Below are positions 39,891 to 49,388 of a stretch of 64,000 nucleotides of DNA, in pieces. The stretch is taken from the NCBI RefSeq assembly GCF_007362955.1, contig NZ_CP041696.1, forward strand, positions 558,001-622,000. Direction: 5' to 3'. Origin of the DNA: Lysinibacillus fusiformis. Its GTDB lineage: Bacteria; Bacillota; Bacilli; Bacillales_A; Planococcaceae. The stretch's first letter is position 1, and every line of letters begins with the position of its first letter. The translations under genes were made by a program, and so were the position numbers. Under the pieces are notes generated by a model. It made no database searches. It had not been told where the DNA came from and worked only from the letters and a program-made list of their open reading frames with translations.

Positions 39891-40529
39891 TTAATTAGAG
39901 ATAAATGGTGCTTTTTGTACATACTTTAAATTTTCAATTTGGTTAATGATAAAAGTCGCTATATCTCGATTAGTTATTTTTGTACCTGGCATATCTGTAA
40001 GATTTTCTTTGATGTCTCCTTTTTCTTTGCCATCAACTACAAATGGCAGCCTAATGAGTGTCCATTTAATTAGTTTATGATCGTTAAGAATATGCCATTC
40101 TTTTTTCTTATCTATCATCATATTAGAGTAGAAGATTTCAAACAACTTTGCCCCAACTCTATTTATAACGCTCTTTTTATCCCCATTAATAGTTAGAGAA
40201 CCACCCGTAACACCAATATAACGATTAATTTGTAAATCAGTCATTACCTCTAGTATATTTTTAGTTACACTGCTATAAATCTGTTTCTCTTGGAGTGGCT
40301 GACCAAAAGTATTTAAAACTATTTGACAATCTTTTAGTAGTTTTTGAATATCTTTCAAATTTTGTGCATTCCCTTCTACTATTTCAACCCTAGCGTCTCT
40401 GAAAGTTAACTTTTCTGGATTTCTAACTAGCATTCGAACTTGATACCCTTTCTCTAAAGCTCTAGCAGCAATATGACGTCCCACCTTCCCCGTCCCACCG
40501 ATTATAGCGATTTTATAAGAATTATCCAT
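39891..40529 (-). CDS. NAD(P)H-binding protein, NmrA/SDR-like
   Basis: 212 residues. MDNSYKIAIIGGTGKVGRHI places a GxxGxxG Rossmann motif at residues 11-17, followed by LVRNPEKL and VLNTFGQ; RYIGVTGGSLTI fits an atypical short-chain dehydrogenase. Substrate unknown. The small orphan frame at 40533 ends four bases upstream of it in the same direction. Confidence 0.85.
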   Translation of the reverse strand: MDNSYKIAIIGGTGKVGRHIAARALEKGYQVRMLVRNPEKLTFRDARVEIVEGNAQNLKDIQKLLKDCQIVLNTFGQPLQEKQIYSSVTKNILEVMTDLQINRYIGVTGGSLTINGDKKSVINRVGAKLFEIFYSNMMIDKKKEWHILNDHKLIKWTLIRLPFVVDGKEKGDIKENLTDMPGTKITNRDIATFIINQIENLKYVQKAPFISN

Positions 40530-40532
40530 AAT

Positions 40533-40670
40533 TTACATATTAATATGTATACGATCAAATTCTCTTTTAGATTCAAACATTTCATTTTTCAAGTAAACTC
40601 CATCGTTCGTTAAATAATACCTTAAACCAGATATATTTGGATAATTTATTCCATTTATCCTAAAAACCAA
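40533..40670 (-). CDS. Orphan short frame, possible truncated gene
   Basis: LVFRINGINYPNISGLRYYL followed by TNDGVYLKNEMFESK; 45 residues of protein-like sequence with no ribosome site. Possibly the C-terminal end of a lost gene. Low certainty. Confidence 0.3.
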   Translation of the reverse strand: MVFRINGINYPNISGLRYYLTNDGVYLKNEMFESKREFDRIHINM

Positions 40671-41099
40671 TTATCTAACACTGCTTCACAGTGAACTTTC
40701 GATTGTGGGTGACTATCACATTCATTTAACCAATATTAAAAAAGTCTAGACACTCTCCTACCCTTTTCTCCAACTTAAAACAGCCGTCATTATCCCAATT
40801 GCGCATGTCTACGTCAAGCTCTCTGAATAGGTCTTCCACAAGCTTTATAATGCATTTCAAATTTTAGTAAGCGACGTTAGCTAATACCATTGCCTTTTTG
40901 CTGTAGTATCGAAATCAGATTACTACGTCCACCGAACAGCGGGGGGCAGTGGTCACTTTCGTGCGAGCGGGCTTTTTATTGTCTTATTTCTCAAAATCCG
41001 TAACATAATTGTTTTTTCAAAAGGAAATAATGATTAGGTGAATACCTTGTCTCGATTCTACATTACACATACTCTAGATTATAGAAAGGAGGGATTTTT
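40671..41099. other. Intergenic region before the second YjcZ gene
   Basis: No gene seen. Only the GAAAGGAGGG ribosome site of the next gene stands out. Confidence 0.5.
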
Positions 41100-41255
41100 A
41101 TGGGATACTCCGGAAATGTAGGTAATTATAATAGTTGCTGTGGAAACTATGGCATGGACTATGGCAAGGATAATAGTTCAACATTCGTTCTAATCGTTGT
41201 CCTATTCATTCTTCTAATTATTGTTGGCGCTACTTTCATGAATAAAGGATATTAA
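41100..41255 (+). CDS. YjcZ family sporulation protein, second copy
   Basis: 51 residues, MGYSGNVGNYNSCCGNYGMD then [16 protein letters not shown] identical in the membrane segment to the copy at 36902. AAAGGAGGG upstream. The N-terminal part is longer and Cys-containing. A terminator lies at 41437. Confidence 0.87.
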   Translation: MGYSGNVGNYNSCCGNYGMDYGKDNSSTFVLIVVLFILLIIVGATFMNKGY

Positions 41256-41436
41256 TATTTTCAATTTTTAAGTGTAAAAAAATTAAGCTTTAGCTTCTTT
41301 TCAATTTGTATATTAACAGTGAAAGGTTAGCGCCTCCATTATTGGCAACAATCGATAATCCCCATAATACCTTCTACAAGCTATCATCCTAGAAGTGTAA
41401 TGCTAATCTACCAGCTTATACATTTCTGTTATGACG

Positions 41437-41473
41437 AAAGGGTCACTCCCAGCCTGGTGACCCTTTTTATAGT
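41437..41473 (+). terminator. Terminator after YjcZ gene
   Basis: AAGGGTCACT / GGTGACCCTT hairpin with T-run. Confidence 0.7.
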
Positions 41474-41709
41474 TCTTTGTTCAGTTAACTGCTTCTAAAT
41501 CAATTCACGGTTTACGTAATAGCCATGCTCGTGTCGTGAAATATAAAGGTGCTAACATTTATTCTTGTTTTGGCTCACACTTATGAAAACTAAACAACAC
41601 TACTTTCTGCTATCGTCAAGACCCTAATTCCTCTACTAAACATGTGCATCCATTCATAGACTTTAGATGATGATACATATACCTTATGAATCGCTTCCAT
41701 ATGGACTCA

Positions 41710-41835
41710 CTATTCAATTTGAGTAATTGTATAGGCATTTTCCCATGAACCGCTGTGCTTTATTGTTGAATAGACTTCTAAGCCATTTATACCTGCTCGT
41801 ATCGATAGGGAGTAACGGTCAAAGTGGTAACAACG
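41710..41835 (-). pseudogene. Possible gene remnant
   Basis: Minus frame ends CYHFDRYSLSIRAGINGLEV followed by YSTIKHSGSWENAYTITQIE, which looks like the end of a beta-rich exported protein. No start or ribosome site. Lies head to head with the remnant at 41831. Weak. Confidence 0.3.
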
Positions 41836-42031
41836 AGAAACAGAGGTTGGAACGGTACAAAGCTTCCTCGCTGCGGCGTACAAAGAAAACACTAACACCG
41901 ATCCATCTAGTTTAGGGCTATCAATTGTCTCGTTGGTTGTTGGTACTGTCGCAACATTTTTTGCCAAATATGCAGCACCAAAAATGGCAAAGGCTTTGGA
42001 AGTTGTTGGCTACGGATTGTGCGAAGCGTAA
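41831..42031 (+). pseudogene. Possible gene remnant
   Basis: Open frame QRETEVGTVQSFLAAAYKEN ... VVGTVATFFAKYAAPKMAKA LEVVGYGLCEA ending at 42031 just before the dispersed repeat. Protein-like composition with an amphipathic helix, but no start codon context. Weak. Confidence 0.3.
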
Positions 42032-42040
42032 TGGTACGTG

Positions 42041-42127
42041 CGCCGTAGCGGACATCAACGCTTATAGCAAAAAAGTGTTAAATCGACAGCAGTCAATCTA
42101 ACACTTTTTCTCTTTTGTCCCAGCCCC
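42041..42127 (-). repeat. Dispersed repeat with terminator, copy 2
   Basis: Inverted near-copy of 30487-30577 (hairpin at 42068-42112). It lies at the 3' end of the membrane-protein gene at 42093, whose last residues and stop codon (GWDKREKVLD) are read from the repeat. Confidence 0.85.
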
Positions 42128-42461
42128 TTTTTTTGGTTTGCTTGATTGTTAAATATAATGAAAAACTTAACGCAACGAACATTATTACAGAAAAAGCAAC
42201 CGAGAACGTGGCTTTATAGTAGATGGATGTAATAGACATGACGATTGAACTGATGATGGCTACACGTAATAATATATCTGTTTTTTCACTTGGATTAAAG
42301 AAATCTTGAAGAATAGCAAATAAATAAGATATTCCGAAAAATACAAGATACTCATAAAAAAGCACAGGCTTCACAAAATCTGGGATTCCAAAATAAATTA
42401 ATTCAAATATGATAATGAGTAGCGCTACATATTTTAAATATTTGTAGAAGTTATTTGACAA
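42093..42461 (-). CDS. Membrane protein, hypothetical
   Basis: 122 residues from the TTG at 42461 (GAGGGTG upstream; reading to 42503 lacks a site). Four hydrophobic segments (YVALLIIIFELIYFG, VFFGISYLFAILQDFF, VAIISSIVMSITSIY, FSVIMFVALSFSLYL). Its C-terminal 14 residues come from the dispersed repeat, so the original end may have been lost. Confidence 0.65.
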   Translation of the reverse strand: MSNNFYKYLKYVALLIIIFELIYFGIPDFVKPVLFYEYLVFFGISYLFAILQDFFNPSEKTDILLRVAIISSIVMSITSIYYKATFSVAFSVIMFVALSFSLYLTIKQTKKRGWDKREKVLD

Positions 42462-42712
42462 AGTATCACCCTCTTTTATAGATAGATTAACATTATTAAA
42501 CAATTTTAGTTAGTATTTTAGATGAGAATTCTCTTTTATAATGGATGGTTTAAAAAAGTATTCGTACTTTTTAATAAAAAACTCCCCTTTTTTCCGTTTA
42601 TTCCACTAAACTCCTTTGTTGGTATAAATGCTAATTTAAATATGTACATTCCTGCTTGAATAACGATGTACAAAAATGCTCTTCCATTTCATACTAATAC
42701 TGAGGTGTTAGT

Positions 42713-43996
42713 ATGCATATTCAATTAGAGATTGAGACAGAATTTAAAATTAATAGTCTTTCAGATTTAGCAAATTTTAAACAAGTAATGGAGCATTTAA
42801 ACATGAAGATTAATAAAAGTAAATTAGCAAGAGACATGGGAGTTGATCGACGAACAATCGATAAATATCTAAATGGCTTTATCCCAAAAACAAAGCGTAA
42901 TAAGCCATCTAAAATTGATGAGTTCTATCCGATTATTGCCAGCCTCTTATCAGAAGATTCTAAGCAGGTATTTTATTATCGACGTAATCTTTGGCAGTAT
43001 TTAAAAGACAATCATGGTTTAGATTGTGGACAATCTACATTCCGTACCTATATTGCCAATACGCCCGAATTTAAGGCTTATTTTGAGAAAAATGAACGCG
43101 TATCTTCTGTGCATAGCGGTATCCGTTATGAAACACGTATGGGCAAACAAGCACAGTTGGATTGGAAAGAAAGTATTCTTTATGAAACAAGTGATGGTGA
43201 ACAGATGGAGATTAATGTAGCCGTGTTAGTGCTAAGCTACTCTCGTATGCGATTCTTTTATATGAGTATTTCCAAATCGCAGGCAGTTTTATGTTCTTTC
43301 TTAACCGATACGTTTGAAAAAATGGGTGGTGTACCAGAAGAGCTCATCACTGACAATATGAAAACTGTGATGGACGAAGCACGAACAGAACAGTTTACAG
43401 GAAAAGTGAATGCGAAGTTTGCGCAATTCGCGAAAGATTTTGGATTTAAAGTGAAGCCCTGTGTAGCAGGTCGTCCTCAAACAAAAGGAAAAGTAGAAAC
43501 AACGATGAAATTACAAGATGAAATCCAAGCTTATCAAGGGAAGTTTATTATAGCCGAATTACAAGCCTATATTGAAAAACTATGTAATCGTATTAATCAT
43601 GAAATTCATCAAGGGACGAATAAAATTCCGATTTTAGAATGGCAAAAAGAAAAGAATCACTTACTCCAGCTACCAACTGAACGAGTAAGAGATTCCTATC
43701 GAATCAACCATACGCTTGTAAAAGTCAATGCATCTAGCATGATTTCCTACAAGTCCAATCAATACTCCGTACCACCGGATTATCAAGGCAAAAAAGTAGG
43801 GTTACAAGTGTACGATAATCAATTATGGATTTATTATAACATGGAACTAATCGCGCAACACAAAATAAGTGAAGCAAAATTGAATTATCAAGAGGCACAT
43901 TACAGTGAAATCATCACAAAAGCGATGCCCGAATACCCTGATATTAACGATTTAGCAAAACGAAATTTAGCAGCGATTGGAGATATGTATAAATGA
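42713..43996 (+). CDS. istA: IS21 transposase IstA
   Basis: 427 residues. N-terminal helix-turn-helix (KSKLARDMGVDRRTIDKYLN), then the DDE core beginning LDWKESILYETSDGEQMEIN, with DNMKTV and a glutamate in ETTMKLQDEIQ region. The C-terminal Mu-type domain (SYKSNQYSVPPDYQGKKVGL) is intact. Start ATG after GAGGTG. Confidence 0.92.
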   Translation: MHIQLEIETEFKINSLSDLANFKQVMEHLNMKINKSKLARDMGVDRRTIDKYLNGFIPKTKRNKPSKIDEFYPIIASLLSEDSKQVFYYRRNLWQYLKDNHGLDCGQSTFRTYIANTPEFKAYFEKNERVSSVHSGIRYETRMGKQAQLDWKESILYETSDGEQMEINVAVLVLSYSRMRFFYMSISKSQAVLCSFLTDTFEKMGGVPEELITDNMKTVMDEARTEQFTGKVNAKFAQFAKDFGFKVKPCVAGRPQTKGKVETTMKLQDEIQAYQGKFIIAELQAYIEKLCNRINHEIHQGTNKIPILEWQKEKNHLLQLPTERVRDSYRINHTLVKVNASSMISYKSNQYSVPPDYQGKKVGLQVYDNQLWIYYNMELIAQHKISEAKLNYQEAHYSEIITKAMPEYPDINDLAKRNLAAIGDMYK

Positions 43997-44755
43997 ATTC
44001 ATTATTGAGTACAAATTATCAGCAACTACAGCAAAACTTAGAGTATTTAAAATTAAAGCAAATGGGCATCCATTTGAATGAAGTCATCGACTTTAGCATT
44101 AAAAATGAGCTTTCTTTTATCGATACACTTATTAAATTGACAAACTATGAAATCGATGTACGTGAGCAAAATATGATTCATGCGATGGTGAAAGTCGCTG
44201 CATTTCCACATTTAAAGGAGATAAAGGATTTTAACTTTGATTTTCACAAAGCATTAATCAGCAACAAATACTCGATTTCCAAAGTTTACGTTTTATCGAA
44301 GGGAACGAAAATATCGTATTTCTAGGTCCAAGTGGTGTCGGCAAGCCCCTTTGGCCACAGCAATTGGCATTACCGCAGCTAAAAAGCGAACAAGTACCTA
44401 TTTTATTAAGTGTCATGACTTGATTCAGAATCTGAAGAAAGCACGGTTAGAAAACCGCTTAGAGAGCCGTTTGAAGCATTATACGAAATATAAATTATTA
44501 ATCATTGATGAGATTGGTTATTTACCAATTGATTCAGAGGATGCGAAACTGTTTTTCCAGCTCATTGATGCTCGTTATGAAAAACGTAGCACGATTTTTA
44601 CAACGAATGTGAACTTCAAATCATGGGATGAAATTTTCCCTGAACCGAAGTTAGCGAATGCGATATTAGATCGTATTTTACATCACGCTAGAGTTGTCAC
44701 AATCGTCGGTGATTCATACCGATTAAAGCATCATTTAACCTCGGAAAACGAGTGA
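43993..44755 (+). pseudogene. istB: IS21 helper ATPase IstB, two frameshifts
   Basis: The frame from 43993 reads well to DFHKALI, then must shift after one lost base near 44260 (QQQILDFQSLRFIEG). Walker A is GPSGVGK, after which a second base is missing near 44345 (AAGCCCCTTTGGCC where ACC CAT is expected), and the frame from 44351 continues LATAIGITAAKKRTSTYF to the end. Walker B and sensor region YKLLIIDEIGYLP is intact. Not functional as read. Confidence 0.88.
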
Positions 44756-44793
44756 TTTTGTACATCCTTACACGAGCGGAAATGTACATATTT

Positions 44794-45353
44794 GTGTTGA
44801 CATTTATATGTTGGTTTAACTGTTTCACATTGAACTATTGAATATAGAAGGCTATCACGCTCATTCAGCCTTCGAGTACGGTACTGACTCCACAAAATAA
44901 ATGACAATTCATCGAGTTAATAGCCCCTCACTCTTTCTTTTTTTTACATACCATATAGATGGAAGGATTGAAAATTGCGTGCATAAATAAAGACCGTTGC
45001 AATTGTTTAAAAACACTTAGAGAATGCGCTAATTCCGGACCTTTTTCGTCAGAGATAAGAACTACATAAACATACACATTAAAAAAGAAGTAGGAAGAAG
45101 GTGGTTCAATAATAAAATGGCATGCTCCATAAACTGATTCGTCTGAAATGAGACAACGGATGAAGTACTGACAATTATGATGGATGGCGACACATTTAAA
45201 AGTGAATTGGGATAATTATAAAAAAATAGATTGAGAAGCAATACACCTGGGTTTAAACAGCTTGATGCATTGAAAGAAAAAGAATCAAACGAGTGGCCTC
45301 TCTATTCATAATAAAGCTGGCTTAGTTAATAAAAGGCAGCATGGAGGGATTAT
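44794..45353. other. Region with decayed exosporium and HTH-protein remnants
   Basis: Contains the exosporium gene remnant at 44977 and, on the minus strand at about 44845-44890, RRLNERDSLL, resembling the C-terminal end of the HTH protein at 63161. No intact gene. Confidence 0.5.
44977..45069 (+). pseudogene. Decayed exosporium-protein leader
   Basis: ACINKDRCNCLKTLRECANS then GPF, matching the N-terminus of the exosporium gene at 62543 (MCIDKNNCICLSTPRKCDAS GPF). The ATG has become GCG and the frame soon ends. Upstream DNA (TTCATCGAGTTAATA) is also shared. Confidence 0.7.
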
Positions 45354-45536
45354 ATGAAATTACAATTACTTTGGGTTATATGTGGTACCTTAATGTGCAC
45401 CTACGGGGTGTCTTTATTTATTAAATATTTCCAAAGAGTTAGTGAAGGATGGACTATAATCCTTTATTCCTTATTAGGGAGTTTATGTATAGTAGGAATT
45501 TTACTAATTATTAGAGCCATAAAAATGAAGGAATAA
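45354..45536 (+). CDS. Small membrane protein, hypothetical
   Basis: 60 residues, two hydrophobic segments (LLWVICGTLMCTYGVSLFI, IILYSLLGSLCIVGILLII) and a basic end. GGAGGG upstream. A terminator follows at 45567. Confidence 0.65.
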   Translation: MKLQLLWVICGTLMCTYGVSLFIKYFQRVSEGWTIILYSLLGSLCIVGILLIIRAIKMKE

Positions 45537-45566
45537 ATAACGGTGGCTATATTTAATCATTCGCTC

Positions 45567-45606
45567 CAAAAAGACCAGGTTCACGAATGAGCCTAGTCTT
45601 TTTTGC
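45567..45606 (+). terminator. Terminator
   Basis: AAAAGACCAGG / CCTAGTCTTTT hairpin then T-run. Confidence 0.7.
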
Positions 45607-45659
45607 GTTATGTAAAAAATTTAGGTTTCTATATATACTGTTTCAGGATAATTGATCGC

Positions 45660-45788
45660 TTAATAACGCCATTTCCAGCGATAGTAAAGTTTCGCTTTTT
45701 TATCGCAAGTGGATCTACCTCCATCTAATCTACTTGTTGTATATGAACTCTGTGGCCAACTCCAAGATCCGCTAATTTCAACATTCAA
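45660..45788 (-). pseudogene. 3' end of a lost gene
   Basis: Minus frame LNVEISGSWSWPQSSYTTSR ... LYYRWKWRY; protein-like and Trp/Tyr-rich, as in C-termini of small secreted proteins. The frame stops at the palindrome 45796, so the 5' part seems cut off. Family unknown. Confidence 0.35.
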
Positions 45789-45795
45789 TCCAAAA

Positions 45796-45839
45796 AAAAA
45801 CGCCTAAAACCCAGTATCTATAAGGTTTCAAGCGTTTTC
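45796..45839. repeat. 45-bp palindrome family, copy 2
   Basis: AAAACGCCTAAAACCCAG...CTATAAGGTTTCAAGCGTTTT; lies 170 bases downstream of the minus-strand gene at 46010 and may serve as its terminator. Confidence 0.55.
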
Positions 45840-46009
45840 TTTTGGCTAAATATCAACCTGGGATTTGACCTCTGCCTCAATATCATTCCCGTCAATAATT
45901 CTCGTTCGGTTTGCATAGTTAGAACGGCCCTTGATTAGACATATCGAATTAAGATTGCCAATAATGCAAATCCCCTCAAATTAACAAATGAACGAATCCG
46001 CCCCTTTTT

Positions 46010-47215
46010 CTATTGAATCCAATAATCGTAACGTCCCTTCATTAATCCCTTGGCTAAGATATACTCTCCAGCTATCACCACATTTTCAAATGTTTCATAA
46101 CGGCCTCTTATATTTAGAGCAGATTGCTCGTAAATTTTTGTCACCCTTTGTGGTTGGCCGTTGACGTAGATTGTATCCTTTACTTTTAGCGGAAACTGAA
46201 TCGTCACTTTATTATCGTGTAGTTCACTATCTAAATGATACGTTAACTTATTGTTTTCAAGTTTGTAGCTAAGTGCACCTTCTACTTGTTTAGCACTACC
46301 TAATTCGTCATCAAATACTAACGAAATACTACCTTGCCAACGATTAGTAGAAATCGGTGCAAACTCAGTAGTATAATAATAAGGTGCTGTTTCTGATAGG
46401 AAAATATTTTTGGATGCATCAAATAATATACTCGATGGTTCAGCTAAGCTCTGTAGTTCCTTTTCGACGATTGCTGTCTTTGATAAAGCACTTGCAGGGA
46501 GGAAACCATATAAATTACTTGAAGACACATATGCACGACCATCCGCTGTTGTAAAATATACTTTAACCGAAGTGCCAAGCTTTAATGACTGAATTTGCCA
46601 CCCAGGGCGAACTGATAAATCAACAATTTGATTCACATATTGAATTTTCCCTTCCGGCAAATTGGACACATAGTTTTGAGGCACATACCCCCATACATAA
46701 TCTATTTTTGTATCGTTTCTTGGATTGTATTCTACTTTTACATAATCCCCGCTCAGCTCTACTACCTTAAAGACTGCTCCATAAGGCGTATGTATGATTG
46801 TTTTCGCTGTAGGATTCGCCCCTTCTTTAATGGACACACCTTTTGCAGAACTCGCAAAAACTGTCGTCCCTACAGTAAACTTCACACCTGCTACTTGTTG
46901 TTGAATAGCTAGTGGTACTTCCTTATAAATAACCAAATCCGTTACTTGTACACGATAGCCACCGCTCATTTTGTATACCTTGCCAACAGTCGAATACTCC
47001 TGGCCGTATACGCGATAAAATTCCCCTTTTTTTACAATAAGCGACGTGGACGTGCCATCTGCATTTTTTTTATATATTTTCACATCTTTTGAAAACGTCA
47101 ATTTACCTGTTTGACCTTCCACAATCTCGGCACCATCCCAAATTACTTTTGCCTCGGTGTTTGATTGAAAGCTTACACACATTATCAAAACTAATAAACC
47201 AATCCACGTCTTCAT
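46010..47215 (-). CDS. Exported SH3-type protein, hypothetical
   Basis: About 401 residues from ATG at 47215 (AAGGAGAG upstream). Signal peptide MKTWIGLLVLIMCVSFQSNT. An SH3-like segment (GVSIKEGANPTAKTIIHTPY ... VWGYVPQNYV) lies about 110-165, and a second may occur at 175-235. The C-terminal half is beta-rich. Likely wall-associated; function unknown. The longer reading to 47284 lacks a ribosome site. Confidence 0.65.
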   Translation of the reverse strand: MKTWIGLLVLIMCVSFQSNTEAKVIWDGAEIVEGQTGKLTFSKDVKIYKKNADGTSTSLIVKKGEFYRVYGQEYSTVGKVYKMSGGYRVQVTDLVIYKEVPLAIQQQVAGVKFTVGTTVFASSAKGVSIKEGANPTAKTIIHTPYGAVFKVVELSGDYVKVEYNPRNDTKIDYVWGYVPQNYVSNLPEGKIQYVNQIVDLSVRPGWQIQSLKLGTSVKVYFTTADGRAYVSSSNLYGFLPASALSKTAIVEKELQSLAEPSSILFDASKNIFLSETAPYYYTTEFAPISTNRWQGSISLVFDDELGSAKQVEGALSYKLENNKLTYHLDSELHDNKVTIQFPLKVKDTIYVNGQPQRVTKIYEQSALNIRGRYETFENVVIAGEYILAKGLMKGRYDYWIQ

Positions 47216-47519
47216 AACTAGCTCTCCTTCTGCTACAATTTTTACTGCTCTATAAATCTTAAATAATTCCAGATGGAACTTCATCCGCTATATATCCCGG
47301 AATAATTATATTTACTCCCATACGCACAAGAAACAAATGCCATCCATTTACAATATATTTTCTAAATAATGTTAAACTCATATAACTCACAAACAAAAAT
47401 AAAAATAAAAACACCCAACGAAAACAATAGATATTTAACAGCGTCTTTTTAAACTTAACGTTTTCACTTCGCCTAATGTTACTATTGTTTTAGATCTCTT
47501 CTTCAACTAAATCGTCAAA

Positions 47520-48416
47520 CTACTTAAATCTAACTGTATCGACATAGACAGCTGTACCTTGTTCAAACTGGACTTTTGCTTGCATATAATACGTACCTGA
47601 TGGATATGTACCATCTTCATTAATAATCTTTACAACCTCATTCATTTGCTCATCCAAAAACACGATTTCACTGTGCAGTATGTCTAACCCATCCGCTATC
47701 AGTTTAACTTTGTCTGGCTTTCGGAGCGTAACAGCTTCATCAAAGGAGGCTTGTATATTGGACAACGGTGTTTCGTGTTCAATGTTCTTTTCCTCACCAG
47801 TTGTAAGGTCGATAAATGACCATTCATATCGTTGGACATATAAGGGTAACTTTTCCTCTTTGTTAATAGCTAATGCTATATAAGGTGGTTGCTCGTAAAT
47901 CGGTTGCTCAAGTGCGATTGGCTGTTGATCCTGTATGACCATCCCGACAAGCGCATCACCACTTCCTGTATACACTTGATATTGTAATGTCCATACTTTC
48001 TTTTTGCTTTCATAATGCACATTCGTAATAATTGGAGTATGTTCTAAATTTTCCGCTACACCGGCAATGACCTCTTTTGTGGAAAGAGAGCTATTAAAGT
48101 TTTTTGGTATAACTTCAATCATATCTGCACTTGTTTGACCAGGGTAAGACGTTAGAATTGTACTTGCCCATACCTTTACATAATCATCAACTTCAAAAAC
48201 TTCTTTTGTCGATACCCATAATGCATTCACAAACTGGGGTTGCGATTCATTTAAATGAATCGGCTCATTGCTGACTACTAGGTATCTGCCGGATGCCGCT
48301 GCAGTTATATATCCTTCAATCGTTGCCGTATTTAACACTGTACTTTTGTCTTTTACTGTCGTACCACATCCAGCTGAAAAGAGCATAACTATACATAAGA
48401 ATACCAGTTTTTTCAA
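47520..48416 (-). CDS. DUF3221-type lipoprotein
   Basis: 298 residues from a TTG at 48416 (GGGAGGGAG upstream): LKKLVFLCIVMLFSAGCGTT with lipobox SAGC. Following GYITAAASGRYLVVSN, ALWVSTKEVFEVDDYVKVWA and SYPGQTSADMIEVIPKN fit DUF3221. C-terminal half contains beta-sandwich strands. Role unknown; cell-envelope attached. Confidence 0.7.
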   Translation of the reverse strand: MKKLVFLCIVMLFSAGCGTTVKDKSTVLNTATIEGYITAAASGRYLVVSNEPIHLNESQPQFVNALWVSTKEVFEVDDYVKVWASTILTSYPGQTSADMIEVIPKNFNSSLSTKEVIAGVAENLEHTPIITNVHYESKKKVWTLQYQVYTGSGDALVGMVIQDQQPIALEQPIYEQPPYIALAINKEEKLPLYVQRYEWSFIDLTTGEEKNIEHETPLSNIQASFDEAVTLRKPDKVKLIADGLDILHSEIVFLDEQMNEVVKIINEDGTYPSGTYYMQAKVQFEQGTAVYVDTVRFK

Positions 48417-48639
48417 AGCGCTCCCTCCCATTTTCAAAGTAGACGCACCCATTTTTGATAAGTTACACTTGCTCTTCCAGTTAGTTGAAGCACAAAGATC
48501 TTTTAAGTAAACACCCGTATAAAAAGTGGAGTTAAAATACAGTATCTTCTTCTATTCAGACAAGTAGCATCTCCGAGCCATTTTTCCTTGTCTAGAAAAT
48601 GTATGGAAACTTTCCTTTTATAATGTGTTTTCAAAAATG

Positions 48640-48684
48640 AAAAAGCGCCTCAAACCCATGAAAACAAAGGATTTCAGACACTTT
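48640..48684. repeat. 45-bp palindrome family, copy 3
   Basis: AAAAAGCGCCTCAAACCC...AAAGGATTTCAGACACTTT, an imperfect member, directly downstream of the minus-strand DUF5412-like gene. Upstream bases (AGACAAGTAGCATCT at 48559) match those before copy 5. Confidence 0.6.
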
Positions 48685-48710
48685 CAGCACCGTTAGTTAA
48701 AGTGAAAATT

Positions 48711-49082
48711 TTAATTATTCCTATTTCCTTCCCAGTTGGAGTCCTTTTTCCAATGATAAGTATCGTAAAAAATGTTTAATTTATGGTTATTAATTTCAAT
48801 TGTTTCGTCATCTAACCATTTTATATTTACTGTACTCTCATCATAATTCCAATAAATTGTTTTTATTTCATTTTCAAAATCAATTTCTACCCTTATTGCC
48901 GCTCTTACCGTAGCCCCACCTTCGTCTATTAAATAGGCTTTAGCAGTATAATCATTATTTGGTGATGGATACTCTGATAAAAATTTCCCTACAGATAATT
49001 CATCTAACTCAACATTGAGAAAGTCATAAATAGGTATCCCAATAATAAAAATGATCACTATTACAATAACCCATTTCTTCAT
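48711..49082 (-). CDS. DUF5412-like membrane-anchored protein
   Basis: 123 residues. One N-terminal hydrophobic anchor (VIVIVIIFIIGIPIYDF), then EYPSPNNDYTAKAYLIDEGG, DESTVNIKWLDDETIEINNH and a Trp-rich end, the pattern of DUF5412. Ribosome site AAGGAGATAAG. Unknown function. Confidence 0.7.
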   Translation of the reverse strand: MKKWVIVIVIIFIIGIPIYDFLNVELDELSVGKFLSEYPSPNNDYTAKAYLIDEGGATVRAAIRVEIDFENEIKTIYWNYDESTVNIKWLDDETIEINNHKLNIFYDTYHWKKDSNWEGNRNN

Positions 49083-49195
49083 TAACTTATCTCCTTCTTT
49101 ACAACTACTTCTTCAACTAACCTGCCCTTCCTAATTCTTTGTAATTGTTAAACCTCCTACACTATAATAATTGTTTAAAAGAAAAGTATTGTAAT

Positions 49196-49231
49196 TTAAA
49201 AAAGAGACTACCAATTTAGTAGTTTCCTATG
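49196..49231 (-). terminator. Terminator of the S66 peptidase gene
   Basis: Minus strand AAACTACTAAATTGGTAGTC stem then T-run, about 160 bases after the stop. Confidence 0.6.
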
Positions 49232-49388
49232 CTTGTTTTTCGAAAAACAGTACAAGCGAAGCGGGATTATTAATGTTTGGGTTAGTGTACAATAACTAAA
49301 AAACAACAATAAAGTCTTTTAAGTTTTATTCCATAATAGCACTCGTTTCTTGAATAACCTGAGCCCTTATTTTTATTGTTACATAGCA

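Larger units (their letters stand above)
42638..44793 (+). mobile_element. IS21-family element
   Basis: About 2.15 kb. Inverted ends AAATATGTACATT at both sides, with inner TGTACA subrepeats typical of IS21. Contains istA (intact frame) and istB (two frameshifts), so it is probably immobile by itself. No target duplication seen. Confidence 0.85.
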
